A model generated the notes under the pieces. That model saw only the letters and a program-made list of their open reading frames with translations, did no database searches and had not been told where the DNA came from. A DNA stretch of 64,000 nucleotides, taken from Torreya grandis (taxonomy: Eukaryota; Streptophyta; Pinopsida; Cupressales; Taxaceae). Location of the stretch: NCBI GenBank assembly GCA_037957365.1, contig JARHVA010004251.1:1225001-1289000 (forward strand), in the 5' to 3' direction. The position numbers and the translations under genes were made by a program. Below, piece after piece: positions 13,732-25,279 of this stretch. The stretch's first letter is position 1. Every line of letters begins with the position of its first letter.

Positions 13732-13786
<55 letters not shown>
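13732..13786. repeat. (TA)n microsatellite, 3' LTR only
   Basis: About 27 TA units. The homologous place in the 5' LTR (about 6614-6650) has no repeat run. Confidence 0.95.
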
Positions 13787-13791
<5 letters not shown>

Positions 13792-15241
13792 AGCAAGTAA
13801 TTAGACTTTTATAGAATAAAGTAGTGCATTATGATGTGTTCTTAGTGATTATGTGTTCTTCTGATTATTATTTTTTATAAAATAATTTAGGGTATACCTG
13901 GGTGGTATAGTCTCATACTTACTAGATTGATATTTAAAAGTGTTAGATTGATTGTTCGTATTTGGGTAGGGTGCTCATGCACAAATATCTATGACATTAC
14001 AGGATGTAATAGAGTTATACAATATTAATATATGTTATACTCAAATGGTATATATTATTTTTGTTATGTCTAGACTCACACCTATGTGAATATATGTGTG
14101 TTGGTTATTACTTGAATAATATGTTTTATGACAATTAATAGGACATTATGTATGAATGCATACAACCTTGAGAGTATAACAAATTCTAGGTTAGATTTTA
14201 TTGTTTTTGTATGATTTGCTTTGTTATATCTACTTGCTTGAATACAAACTTATAGTTTCATGTATTTAAGACTTATTTGTATGACTGATTGAGGAAAACT
14301 AGTAGTTACTCCTTAGATCACCAGACTATGATAATATGGGTTATCATGGGGTTTAATTTGTATGAAATTTATTATGGTAGTTAAAATATATAGTTAAATG
14401 TGTATTTTACCCAGGTAGTATAAACTGTTGTCATAATTTCTAGTATGAGTTAGATAATAATGTAAGATTCATTCATATGTTGATGGATTAAATGTATACT
14501 TTTCTTACTCCTATGTTTAACATGTGATGTGATATGATTCTTAGATGATGAAAATTGTGTGAATCATGGGGTTAAATAGTATAGTGAGACATTATTTTTT
14601 GGTATGTATGATTTACATGTTACTACAATATCTTGTAATAGAATGGGTTTTCAATGATACACTTCATGTTTAGTTTTAGAAATCATATAACACTTGAGTA
14701 CTTACTTGTTACTCTAATTTTCCACACTATCACTATCTATTCATCGATGAAGAGAGGGACATTTCCTGATGGGATTAGTGTGGGGGATTATTGGTCCATT
14801 GTTGGTGTGGAAAAGTGCTAGGATGATGCTCTCCCTCCCCAACACAATATGACTTACCTGAAGACTACACTTGAGATTATCATAGATACATGAATTGGTT
14901 CAATTCGAGCTCTAGAGGGCTTGGTACCTATTTATTATATTAAGGATTAATGCCTAATGGAAATGTAATTATATTTTATTTTTATATACTTGAGCATCAA
15001 TTATTGTATTAGTGGACCAACCATGGTTTAATCCTAATGTATTTACTTTCCTTGCAATCATAATATATTATATTACATTTAGTATTTGAATTTGGAACTT
15101 TTATTGTTCTAAGTTATTGATTATATGTTTGGGTAAGATATTTAGTATAACTATGGTTTGAGTGAATGAATGTTAAGTAATTAGTTTTTTTTTAAATTAC
15201 TACATTATTCTATGTACAACTTAAGGGGTTGTAAAAACTAT

Positions 15242-17500
15242 ACTGGTAGTGTTGTGAACATGTAGTTTAAATCTAAATCAGACTCAATTGGATTTAGCTT
15301 CATCTACTACTAATCTACTTCAAAATTTAGTTCCTCTTTTACATTATTTTCCAACTCAAACTAGTTTTGATAAGTGGGATCCTATAGAATAACTTTATAG
15401 ACTCCCATCTCATATCTTGTTTTTTAAGCTTATGATAGCTACTCCAAGGCATCAAAACTATATTATAAAACAACCACCACTTATGGGGAAAGAAGATACA
15501 TTTCTTGGGTCTAAGAAAAGTATCTTGCAACAATTCAAAGATATGTCCATCTATGTCGATCGCACTACAAATGCATCTCTCTCCTAAAAATGTCCTCTTT
15601 CATCTATTATCCCTAATGAAATGTTAATTCGTTCAGATATTTTTCATGTTTTTATTAGTTTCCAAGTTGATGACATCCAATTCAAGCCAACCTTGATAAA
15701 GGAAGGCTCTAACACTTATTCATTGTAAATAATTAAAACCTTAGGATATTATAAATGTGACCTTAAGTCTACCCAAAGCAAGTGCCAAAGATATGATTAA
15801 ATAAAAATCCCCCTTTAGGATGTGGTTTCTTCTTCTCATGATACCACTTGTTATGGTTAGAGTTAAGGTCATGATATTCAATTTACTTATATCTTATAAC
15901 AATTTTATCAATCACCTTTTGACTCATTTCATGAGGGTTGTTGACTCTTACACATTCCAATGTGATAATTTTACCTACATGGGTGTCATTTATAAGGTAC
16001 AAGGTGATACCAACACTTATAATTTTGAAAATTCCATAATAGAATGTCTATAAAATCCCAACCCTTGAACCCTTACCTAACATGCCATTTCATGAAAATC
16101 AACATTTTAACTATCCCATCAATTTCAACTAAGATCACAATCATAATCCCAAGTTTATGGGAAACATTCCACCCAACCTCCTTAACTATGACAATGATGA
16201 GCCAAATGAGATTAGTTTTAAAATAAAGACATTGGACCTCCCTTAGAGTATCATAAGTCAATTATTGCCTAAATTATGACCCCATTATTATAAGAATCCA
16301 ATTGAAGAGTTTCTTGCTTCTATGGTTATTCCTAATAATCCTCCTTACCATTGATCTTCTAGAAACATAGTGGTTGAATCCTTTAACATAAATCTCATCA
16401 CTCCCAAAATTATGAATACAATTACACCTTATATGACCCATACTTGTTTGGATATGCCCAAGCTAAAGATGCAAAAATCCTTCATTATCGTTCCTCTCTT
16501 CAACACTTTTAAAAGCAATCCTCCTTTTATTCTAACATTAATTTAATTGACATCATTCTACCTATCAATCCTCTCTTCGAATCTCCCAACATTATTCTTT
16601 ATTTGATTTATGTTGATAGTCTGAGATGGAATTAGTTTGTACTTCTAGTTCAAAAATAATTCTAGTTATTTATGAGCATCTTCGAAGCTTGCTTAATATC
16701 GATTTATGAATAAACCTTATCATTTATTTATATTTTTTGATATTTCAAGTTCACTTCCTCAAGATATGTTGGTTACCCTCATATGACTAGTTCTTGCTAC
16801 TTCTAAGCTGGAAGAGGCTCAATCCAATAATGAATACTTATTTTTTATCCATTTGATGATGATGGCTTATTAAATGAGATTCTAGATAGACCTTATTACA
16901 TTCCTCCCAATAGGTTGGATACAACACTATGCCTACCCACCCTAGAGGAAGAGCCATATTGTAAGTTTTATAAGGTCTATGATCATTTGGCTCAAGAGTG
17001 TAGAGTTTAATAGTGATTTTTAGATAAATAGAAACCAAAAGGCCCAAATTCTACCATTTATATTTTATCACCTCAATCTTCAAATCCTAGGTGCTCTTGT
17101 TGCTTCCATAAAACTAGTACACATTATTTGACTAACTGTCAAACCCTTTGATAGTAATTCGATGTACTTCCTCTCGAGGTGGTTAATTTTGCCTTTTAGC
17201 TAAACATGTCACCTCTAAAGTTTACATTTGATTATATCCCAAACATGGGGAGGTGTATTAACTTTGGCACCAATTTTATTCACATTATACAAATAAGTAT
17301 AAATCTATCTAGTAGCATTTTAGATATTTTTTAAAGCCCCCACCTCAATATTCCCAACAATGTTCACATGGTCCACTGAAGATAGAGGAGTATCATCCCT
17401 TATGAATAGAACCACCTCTTCGAATAAAGGATGTGTGTCCATTTTGTTCTCAAATGGAATCCTATCTTATTCATTTATTTTATTCTCATTAGGAGGCCCC
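15242..17500 (+). pseudogene. decayed Gag-like region with two zinc knuckles
   Basis: In broken plus-strand frames, 16960-17001 reads CKFYKVYDHLAQEC and 17098-17139 reads CCFHKTSTHYLTNC. Both follow CX2(H/Y)X4HX4C, the knuckle type of many plant LTR-element Gag proteins; the first has Tyr where His is expected (a C-to-T change explains it). Between about 16040 and 16620 one frame is rich in Pro, Asn and His, as Gag linkers often are. Many stops interrupt. The region may belong to the same decayed element as 1-720, or to another one that the LARD entered; order and spacing do not settle this. Confidence 0.5.
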
Positions 17501-17848
17501 ATGTCCTCATTCTAGCACACCTAATTTTATTTGGAGTTTATTTGCAAGGCAGTGTTTCCACAACTCTCATAAAAGGTAGAATAGACTATGGTTTAAGTTA
17601 GATATAAGTTACAATGCGATTTTACACATGTTATTGATGATGTGTGTAAATATATTTCACATCATTTGTGATCAAATATTTCATTATTTCTTTTACTTCA
17701 TATTTATTTACATGATTTGATCTTATATTTTTATCTTCAACATACATGATGTTAGCTATATATATTGCTTGTATCATGATCTTTATGTTTCAACACTTTA
17801 TTATTCAACATATCTTTACTTTATATCTTTTTATAAAACTTTTTAATT
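17500..17848. other. unassigned AT-rich DNA
   Basis: No recognisable coding motif, terminal repeat or structured repeat seen. Confidence 0.4.
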
Positions 17849-18165
17849 GACCTTAGTTTCCCTTATAGATCTTTCATATCACCTCCAGGTTTTATTTTCT
17901 AGTATTTTATTTCCCCCCTCTTTTGGAATGATTTACAATTAGCCTTAACTTCCCTTGTGGATCTTTAGTAGAACCTTTGGGTTTTTTTTTTAGTATTTTA
18001 TATTGCCCCTAATTTGGTTTGATTTATAGTTAGCCTTGTTTTCCCTAGTTAATCTTAGGTAACACCTCCAGGTTTTTTTTTCATATTTTACAGTATCTTT
18101 CAATCGACCTTAATTTGTTTGTGATTCTTGGGTATCTTTTTGCATTCTCCCTCTTTTGGGATGAT
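17849..18165. repeat. degenerate ~91-bp tandem repeat
   Basis: The phrase RRCCTTARYTTCCCT starts at 17849, 17941 and 18032, with a shorter degenerate start at 18106 (GACCTTAATTTG). Each is followed by ACCTCCAGGTTTT-like and AGTATTTTAT-like blocks and by CCCTCTTTTGGRATGAT-like text. The first two spacings are 92 and 91 bp, the last 74. No coding function is evident. Confidence 0.6.
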
Positions 18166-20040
18166 CTCTCTATTAATTATTTTTATATACCCTTTGTAGG
18201 TTAGTATGACTTATCTAGTGACATGATTACCATATTTTATATCGGTTCCCTTCTTTGGAGTCCCTTTTTGTGATTTGATTTAAATCTCTATGTACTTTTA
18301 GATACCCTCTTTTGCCTAGTCACTTTTGAAGCAAAACTCTCCCTTTTTATGGTTAGCTACTAGCATAGCTTCATTGTGTCAATCTTTGAAAATGGATAGA
18401 TCTTACACTATCCCCATAGTTACCTCTCCTTTCACTTGTGTAAAACTTGGGTCAGTTTCAAGATTGTATTCTTTCCTATGTTGAAATCGTAGGAGTCTTT
18501 AGTCATCTTGGTCTTTAGGTTCTCCTCTCTAGTGGCTTGGTATAGGATCTCTTGTGTTAATCATCTTTAGAAACCATTATTGGTTTTTATGAATTTTTAT
18601 AGAGGATGAAAATATAAAAATAAATAAAAAATTAAAACTCATATTATAAGAAAAGACAAAGTCAAAAGGCAAATTATATCTCAAAATTTAGATCACATTA
18701 AAAGTCGTGCTCTTTTTGGCACATCCCCTATTTTAGTCAAAGATCAAAATCCACAATTGGCCTCATGATAGAGATGACCATTGGGGTGAAGTATTATAGT
18801 ATATTGGAGTAATAGGTCTCATTAAATCATTATTCATCTACATTTATCTTACATTTCAGTGCCACCTACTTTTTCACATAAGTACCCAATCTTCACAGTA
18901 GACGACCAACTTTGTAAGGGTTCTTAAGGAGCAGGGAGCACATTGTGGGAAATTATTTTCCTTTTTATTTTAATGCATTTATCCTTCATGGTATGATCTA
19001 TATAATTCACTTGGTACTTCAATCTTATGCTTGCTAGGTGGGGTTCCTTACGTCATTGATTTCAATAGCTCTTAGCCTTTCCCACTTGAATAGAGTGTCT
19101 CATCCTTGTTAAAGATTCTATATCACCCTTGTGGCATATTTCATAATAATATATCCATTTTATCTTTCATGATATGCCCTTGTTATTTACATTCCCATAA
19201 TCTATCTATTTGCTTTATAATTTGACTTCTAGCTTCCATTTATAACACCTCTTGGATTTTTAGTTTGTAAGTTTCATTGTAAGATCTTGGGAAATACAAC
19301 CATATCTACCCGTCACCAATTATATCCACACCATCTCCATCATAATATCAATGTATCTATATGGTTGTGTTTTCTTACATATTACTTTAGCATAGGCATT
19401 GCTTTATTGTTTTCACTCATTGAGGACTTTTCATATTTCTATGTATGTCCTTGTTTGATTTGAGTATCTTCGTATCTTACATTAGATGCACATTATGAGC
19501 ACTTTATTACTTTTCCCATGTGTTGGATTTAAGTTTTTTTAATTGTATTTGACATTTTTAGACATTTTTTACATATTCTTGTTTGATTATCTTTTGCATT
19601 TTCTTACATTGGATATCTATTTTTACAATAATTTTTCACATCTTATGATTAGCTTTGTCTTAAGTTTTGATGTGATTTATAAATTTTTTCTTACAATGTT
19701 TTACATGTCTTATATATTTTTTCTTAAGATATGCATCTTACTCACATTTGGTATGTTTTACATCCATTTACTCATCTTATTCATTTTACATTTTTATTAC
19801 TCAATTTTGGTTCTTTTTAACCATGCATTTGTGCACATTTGATAGAAAATGATAAAACATACATCACATATTTTGATATTATAACCATAATATGTGATAA
19901 AAATTAAATAACTTAGTATAATATCATGTAAAGAACAAAAATTGTGGGTGTGTGTGTCATCATTAAATACATAAAAAATACAAAACATATACATAAATAC
20001 ATCAATGCTCTAACTTCAATCCCCATGTGGTGGTGGGTGA
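18166..20040. other. unassigned AT-rich DNA
   Basis: Low-complexity T-rich DNA. The 99-codon Phe/Leu-rich frame at 19543-19842 reflects base composition; it has no recognisable domain. No terminal repeats seen. Confidence 0.4.
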
Positions 20041-20049
20041 CACGCCATG

Positions 20050-21900
20050 ATGCATAAAGAGTCTATAGTTGTTGAAACCTATAGATATATCTCTAGAGTG
20101 TGTTTTTGAGACCATAATCACTAGACCTCTCCCTATGTTCCAACTAGCTCTACCTCTAGTTGGTACACTCAGACTGAGTCACTTTATGGGTAGTGATCTC
20201 CTCTATCAGGGCTCTCTATGATGAAATCAACTACTTCCATCTCTCACCATCTCCTCATATTTGGACTACCGATGAAGCACTAGCCTAATCTCACCACCAT
20301 ATATCTTGTGCTATAGCACCAACCAATCTTAACTAGCTAGCATGTGGTCTTACTGAAGGTACCATTGGGTACACCATCTAAGTCATACCATGCTTTGGTA
20401 ACATGTCATCCAAAATATCATGTTGCTTTGTCTACAACATGGTCTTCCACTACAATGTATCTATTGCTACATTTTAAAGACAAAATAATATATTTGACAT
20501 CAGACATTGATATGTATCAAAATTGCAAGTAATTAATCACTAGTACCTAACATGTATATTTCTAACGTAGTCTATAAGAATAATATGATAGTAAAAAAAT
20601 TAATGCATGTTTCTTTGTTATCTATCACAAGCCATTTCTCCATGATAGTCTCCCCATCTATTCTACCTCTTAAGACATAATCTATGTCTTAACTTAGGCT
20701 GGGTCAAGCACCAACCCACCTCTCTCTCCTAACCACTAGGATTCACCTCCTAGATAACTTTTATTATCCTTGAACGACCCAATTTTCAAATTGTGGAACT
20801 TCCCCATATCATATGTACATCCTAAGAAACCAATGCTTTCTCCCTTCCCCTCATTGTGTGTTTCCATCACCACCATATCCATTTGCTAGGGGCATAATGC
20901 GGTCTAAATACTAGTACCTTTGTCAACACACTTCATATTCATATCTCATATGTATCACCAAATGAGGTGGGACAACCAAAGGAGCCACTAGGTGTGCCAT
21001 CCCAATCTCCCTTGCAACTCGATTATATGGGTGAGACTCAGATCACCATGTATAATTCCTAATGATCCAACTCCTCATACATGCTACTATAATAGATGAC
21101 CATATGTGTACCATACCCCAATATGGAATCTATATGATTTAATCTTTATAAATTCTCTCTAAAGTTGGTTTTAGAGGGATCACTCAGACCACATGATCTT
21201 ATGCCCACCTCCTCACTTAAGGTAGGTGGTTCATGACCTGATGCAAAAATATTGTAGGCCTATACATTAAGAAGTGCTCATAAATCTAACATGAAAATAA
21301 TATCATTAGCCCTATACTCTATTGACATGCTATAAAACTATTATGTGAGTTGCACCCATATGGTAGATCCTATATCATACAGTATGCTCTTCTTTAAATC
21401 AAATTGACATAGAGAGATAATGTATAAGGGAACAACCCCATTTAGCTTATGGCACAACATGTACATGGTCACAAGTTTGATACTGGCCTTTTGGATATAC
21501 AAAATTCCTGACACATATATAATCAATAATCATGCAATGAGTTTTTTTCTCATCATACTCATTTGATCTAATCACCCATCGAGATGGATCTCAATTTTTT
21601 TCCACAAATAGGTGTACATCATACATCATAGTAATTCTCTCGATCACTAATCCCAATATGGCATGCACATCCTCAAGGGTGATGGCCACTTCCATAATAT
21701 CCCCATACTATCCATTTAAAGGTGTCTTTAATAGTCTCTTAGATCTCCAAAAATATAGAGATCATATTAATGCTTAATGAGACACTACACATCTCCATGA
21801 TGTCTCTAAAGTCCAAACTAGATATCTGGCTTAATTAATGATAGGTAATTACTCCAATAAATACATCAACTAGCTAGTGTTGATGCATCCCCATAGTCAT
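20050..21900 (-). pseudogene. decayed plant-mobile-domain (PMD) gene
   Basis: On the minus strand, around 21712-21640, one frame reads EVAITLEDVHAILGL, the signature of the plant mobile domain, where 'GECTITLEDVA.LLGLPI.G' is typical. Just upstream on that strand (higher coordinates), broken frames give a short ISIFLEI-ETIKDTFKW segment compatible with the preceding 'ALVERWRPETHTFHLP' block. Downstream text to about 20050 is a mosaic of short frames rich in Trp, Gly and Arg without a clear domain. PMD proteins occur both as host genes and within MULE-type transposons or retroelements; here stops and frameshifts rule out a working copy. The exact limits are uncertain. Confidence 0.5.
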
Positions 21901-22014
21901 TATCACCTATGTAAAATATTAAACAAAAACACCCAATTATATTTTGATCTAAAAATAAAAAATTAAATTAAAAAAATTAACTATTAAAAGAATAATTAAA
22001 TCAAAATGGTCCTT

Positions 22015-22440
22015 AAATTTATATTGCATCAGCCATTTTTATTATTTTTATAATACACTGTCCACCTATAGTTCTAATTTATTAGCTAATAATTTATTTT
22101 TGTATTATATTAGCCATACTTATATTGTATCAACCCTTAGTACCTTCCTACTACATTAGCCACCACCTATGGTACTAGCTAGTTTTAAAACATTTTTTTG
22201 CTACATCGGCCATACCATATGGTATAAGTCAGGAAAATATTTCCTTGATGACATCAACCAAATTTATATTATACCATCCATATTTTAATTCCATTTATAA
22301 TGTATCATATACCCTATATAGTACTAGATACCTAAATATATTTCACTTTAAAATTGTATCAGACATCTTATATGGTACCAAGCAAATCAATTGCTCATCT
22401 TACATAACTATATCATCCATACCATATGATATTGGCCCGG
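22015..22440. repeat. degenerate ~50-bp tandem repeat
   Basis: The phrase TAYATYRGCCATACCATATGGTA, in varied forms, recurs at about 22106, 22151, 22201, 22249, 22301, 22353 and 22408, i.e. every 45-55 bp. The core CCATATGG is itself palindromic in the best copies. It resembles the repeat at 3150-3335, on the other side of the LARD. Confidence 0.55.
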
Positions 22441-22856
22441 GCTATGACTTCCCCCTACCCAAATACATTGGTTTGGATAATAAATTTTTTAATAGCATTT
22501 AATTTTTTCACTTAACCCAAAATATATACCATTGGCCTTAAATTTGACATTCCATCACCTACCCATTACCTGCCACATTTTACTCTACATTCTCATGTTT
22601 GTTTGGGAAAATATCGCTACATGGATTTGTCACAACCTTAAATTTCCAAAATTTGGATTGTTTACACAAAATGTAAAGAAAATTGAATATTAATTACACC
22701 ACTTACTTGCATGGATCCAAAAACTACACCCAAATCACCTCCTACATGTCCACCTCATTATCTTCGAGTTATTTTCTCTTGTAGTGTTACTTTTGGATAC
22801 ACAGAGCTCTACTTTTCTAAAAATTTAAAATTTACAAATGAAATTATTTTTACCTA
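22441..22856. other. unassigned flank of the Ty3 element
   Basis: About 400 bp without coding or repeat signals, ending in the TTTAT target site. Confidence 0.4.
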
Positions 22857-22861
22857 TTTAT

Positions 22862-23826
22862 TGATTTGAATTGTTAATTAATCAAAATGCTCACTATTTA
22901 CCAGTTTTAGATACCGATGAGAATTTTCTCAATTTTCATCTTTTTACGTGAAATTGAATTATTTGGTTAAAAATAATGTTTAATACTGATTAAAAACCAA
23001 AAGTAAATGAATAGAAATAGATAAAACACAAACCAAGTTGATAATGGAGATTACCCTTTTGGGGGATATGTCTTTGGGTCTAAAAAGCACTCAAACCAAT
23101 CATTTAAATGGTGTAAAATACACTTTTCATTAATGTTTACACCAAAAAATGACTTTGATTTACAAAGATAACCTCTACTCTACCTTTAAGAAGTATCTAT
23201 CCTTCATGGAAGTTTCTCTTTCATGTATAAAAAACCACTTGTTTTTTACTTACTCTCCTTCAAAGGGATAAAAAAAATCCAATCTTCCTCTCTACCCTTT
23301 TTCAAATACAATAACGATCCTTTTATAATGTTTCTAAGGCCCTTATTTTATGGGTTGAAACTTTATATTTTTACCTAATATGTTGAGGTTCAAATCCCCC
23401 TTCCATTGCCTTGTTTTTAGGCTTGGATAAGGCTTCCATGCATTTTGGGTGGGAATTAATCCCACGTTAATATAGATTTTTAAAAATAATGTTTTGAATA
23501 AAAGTTTCAACACCAATCTTTGCATGAAACTCGTAGCATGTCTGAGCGGTTGTTTTGGATGATCCACATGTTAAGATACCATTGGTACATGTGTCAAGAC
23601 CTGATTTGGCCACTTGTACACATCCAACTACCATCATCATTGTACCGTGTTTAGATTTTTTACTGTTTGGCTTTTGATTTAGGAGGCCATAACTTTTACA
23701 TACAAATTTCATTTGACTCCATTCAAATTACATTGGGAATATCTCGAGGATCTCTTCAATATATATATAGTTTCATAAAAATTGTAGACCATTTGATCAG
23801 ATTAGTGTGGGCATCCTCCTAGATCA
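22862..23826 (-). repeat. 3' LTR of Ty3 element (minus strand)
   Basis: Starts TGATTTGAATTG and ends ATCCTCCTAGATCA on the plus strand. It matches 28495-29469, including the TGGGGGATATGTCT and AAAAAGCACTCAAACC blocks. Confidence 0.9.
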
Positions 23827-23838
23827 CTCCTCCTCACT
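23827..23838 (-). promoter_or_regulatory. polypurine tract (Ty3 element)
   Basis: Minus strand AGTGAGGAGGAG, immediately before the LTR start TGATCT. Confidence 0.82.
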
Positions 23839-23839
23839 A

Positions 23840-24060
23840 AAAAGATTTTGGACCCTCAAAAGTTTGGTTTTTATTTTAAAAATAAGTGAGGGTATAGCTC
23901 CCTTAATTTTTTTATTTCCATCCAACTTGCCTTGCTTGGATTTATTCCTTTTAGGACAACTCGCAGGTATTCAGCATATCTTGTCTATGATGTCCTTGTA
24001 TTCATATCAAGAATCATATCTTCATGTAGTTAATTAAGATATTCAAGAGAAAAACCATCT
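23840..24060 (-). pseudogene. chromodomain-like tail of Ty3 pol
   Basis: The minus-strand frame reads AEYLRVVLKGINPSKASW, then MEIKKLRELYP, close to the 'YLVKWKG....EATW......YP' end of chromovirus integrases. It directly precedes the polypurine tract, as expected for the pol terminus. The chromodomain of such elements is thought to steer integration to modified chromatin. Aromatic residues normally in the 'VRWKG' core are missing (here VVLKG). The link to integrase at 24150 is broken by stops. Confidence 0.6.
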
Positions 24061-24099
24061 ATAGAGGGAATTTGAACACTCTAACCTTGATCCATGATC

Positions 24100-25110
24100 A
24101 TAGGTGGCTCATAAAATTTAAAGTTTTCAACATTTGCAATTGACTACATCTACATGTAATGTGGTAATCCTAATTGGAAAGCATTATTACCAATCTTATC
24201 TAAAATATTAAATGGGACATACATGATTGGTTTGATGTTTTTACCTTCACATTTGAGGCATTCTTTGCTTATGTGAAGCCAAATTAGATCACCAATTTGG
24301 AAGTAATGATCAACCCAATGCTTGTTATGCCTAACTGTATACTTGGCTTGGATATTTTCCAATTACTCATGGATAACGTAATGAACTGATTGGATCTTTC
24401 TGATGAATCTTTTTGCTTTGTCTACACTATTTTGTCCATCTATTATTGATTCTTACCCAAAAGTGAAGTCCAAAGGTGACTTAGGAAAATAACCAAAACA
24501 AGTCTCAAAATGAGACTTCTATGTCGAATAATATATGACATGATCTTAGGCATGTTGCACATAACACAATTATTTATCCCAAATATTTGAATTCTTAATT
24601 CAACACCCTTAAAATAAATAAATCAACATATATTTGACCACTTTTATTTGACCATCATTTTTTGGATGAAATGTAGTGCTCTTCTTGAGTTTCATGTCCA
24701 TCAAGTCCCACAAAGCTGACCAAAAGTTCCCAATGAACCAAGAATCTTCATAAAAAGTAATAGATGTGAGTAAAACAAAATTAACTAAAACATTTTTGAA
24801 GAACATGTGTGTAGTCTCTTCACCTGTGATAGTTTTCTTATAGGGCACCGAAACACATATTTTACTAAATCTATTCACAATTACATACAAATAGTCATGA
24901 TTCTTTGTAGACATAGATAATCCACCCACAAAGTCCATAGAAACACTCTCCCATGGGTGGGTTGGTATAGGAAGTGGGGTATACAATCCCAACTTCCTAT
25001 TACTAGGCTTACCGGTGGCACAAATAATAAATCATTTTACCTATTTGGATACATTTTCATGCATCCAAGGCTAATAACAATACCTTTACAACTGTGTAAC
25101 TATTTTCCCA
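24100..25110 (-). pseudogene. integrase of Ty3 element, catalytic residues lost
   Basis: Around 25090-25020 the minus strand carries the end of the HHCC zinc-binding region, CATGKPSNRKLGLYTPLP. The open frame 24992-24609 then gives the DDE core: SMDFVGGL holds the first Asp, but the second Asp in the usual 'SDRD.RF' has become Tyr (FYEDSWF), and the Glu of 'GQTEVVN' has become Lys (GQIKVVK). Frame 24362-24150 continues with RHNKHWVDHYFQIGDLIWL, the usual post-core segment. Two of three catalytic residues are lost, so integration activity is excluded. Confidence 0.88.
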
Positions 25111-25279
25111 ATGCCAAAATGACCTAAAACAAGAGAAGTATGTGATTTTATAATCACATAGACTCTTTCATCTTGTGGAATGCATAAATTAACAATATGA
25201 TACAATATCCATCATGCATGTGATAATCTAATTCTTATACCTGCTTACCATGGGTTAGATATTTATAGACATCCTTAAA

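Larger units (their letters stand above)
3345..15236 (+). mobile_element. non-autonomous LTR retrotransposon (LARD) with 4.75-kb LTRs
   Basis: Two direct repeats of 4746 and 4765 bp flank only 2.4 kb of internal DNA. The element is bounded by a 5-bp target duplication ACTAT (3340-3344 and 15237-15241). A tRNA-iMet primer site follows the left LTR by two bases, and a purine tract AGGAGGGAGGA abuts the right LTR, which starts TGTTACATCC. This architecture (LTRs longer than 4 kb, short non-coding interior) is that of LARDs, which depend on proteins of an autonomous partner. Interior 10180-10340 still carries the scar of a Ty3/gypsy pol C-terminus, so the element probably arose by deletion from a chromovirus-like parent. 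The first ~165 bp of the two LTRs differ at about 13 positions by hand count (~8%), so the insertion is old. Terminal dinucleotides have decayed (left LTR starts TT, right LTR ends AA). Confidence 0.9.
10472..15236 (+). repeat. 3' LTR of LARD
   Basis: A 4765-bp partner of 3345-8090. It keeps the canonical TG start and ends GTAAAA, where the 5' LTR has GCAACA. Differences from the left copy include a private 32-bp tandem duplication (11069-11131), (AC)21 instead of (TA)n, and an extra (TA)n tract at 13732-13786. Confidence 0.9.

Noticed and set aside
13497..13796. 99-codon minus-strand frame with a YIYIYI run
   Set aside because: Produced by the (TA)n tract in the LARD 3' LTR; the matching part of the 5' LTR has no such frame.
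3345..15236. Considered as a segmental duplication instead of an LTR element
   Set aside because: The 5-bp target duplication, the iMet primer site two bases after the left copy and the purine tract before the right copy fit only an LTR retrotransposon.
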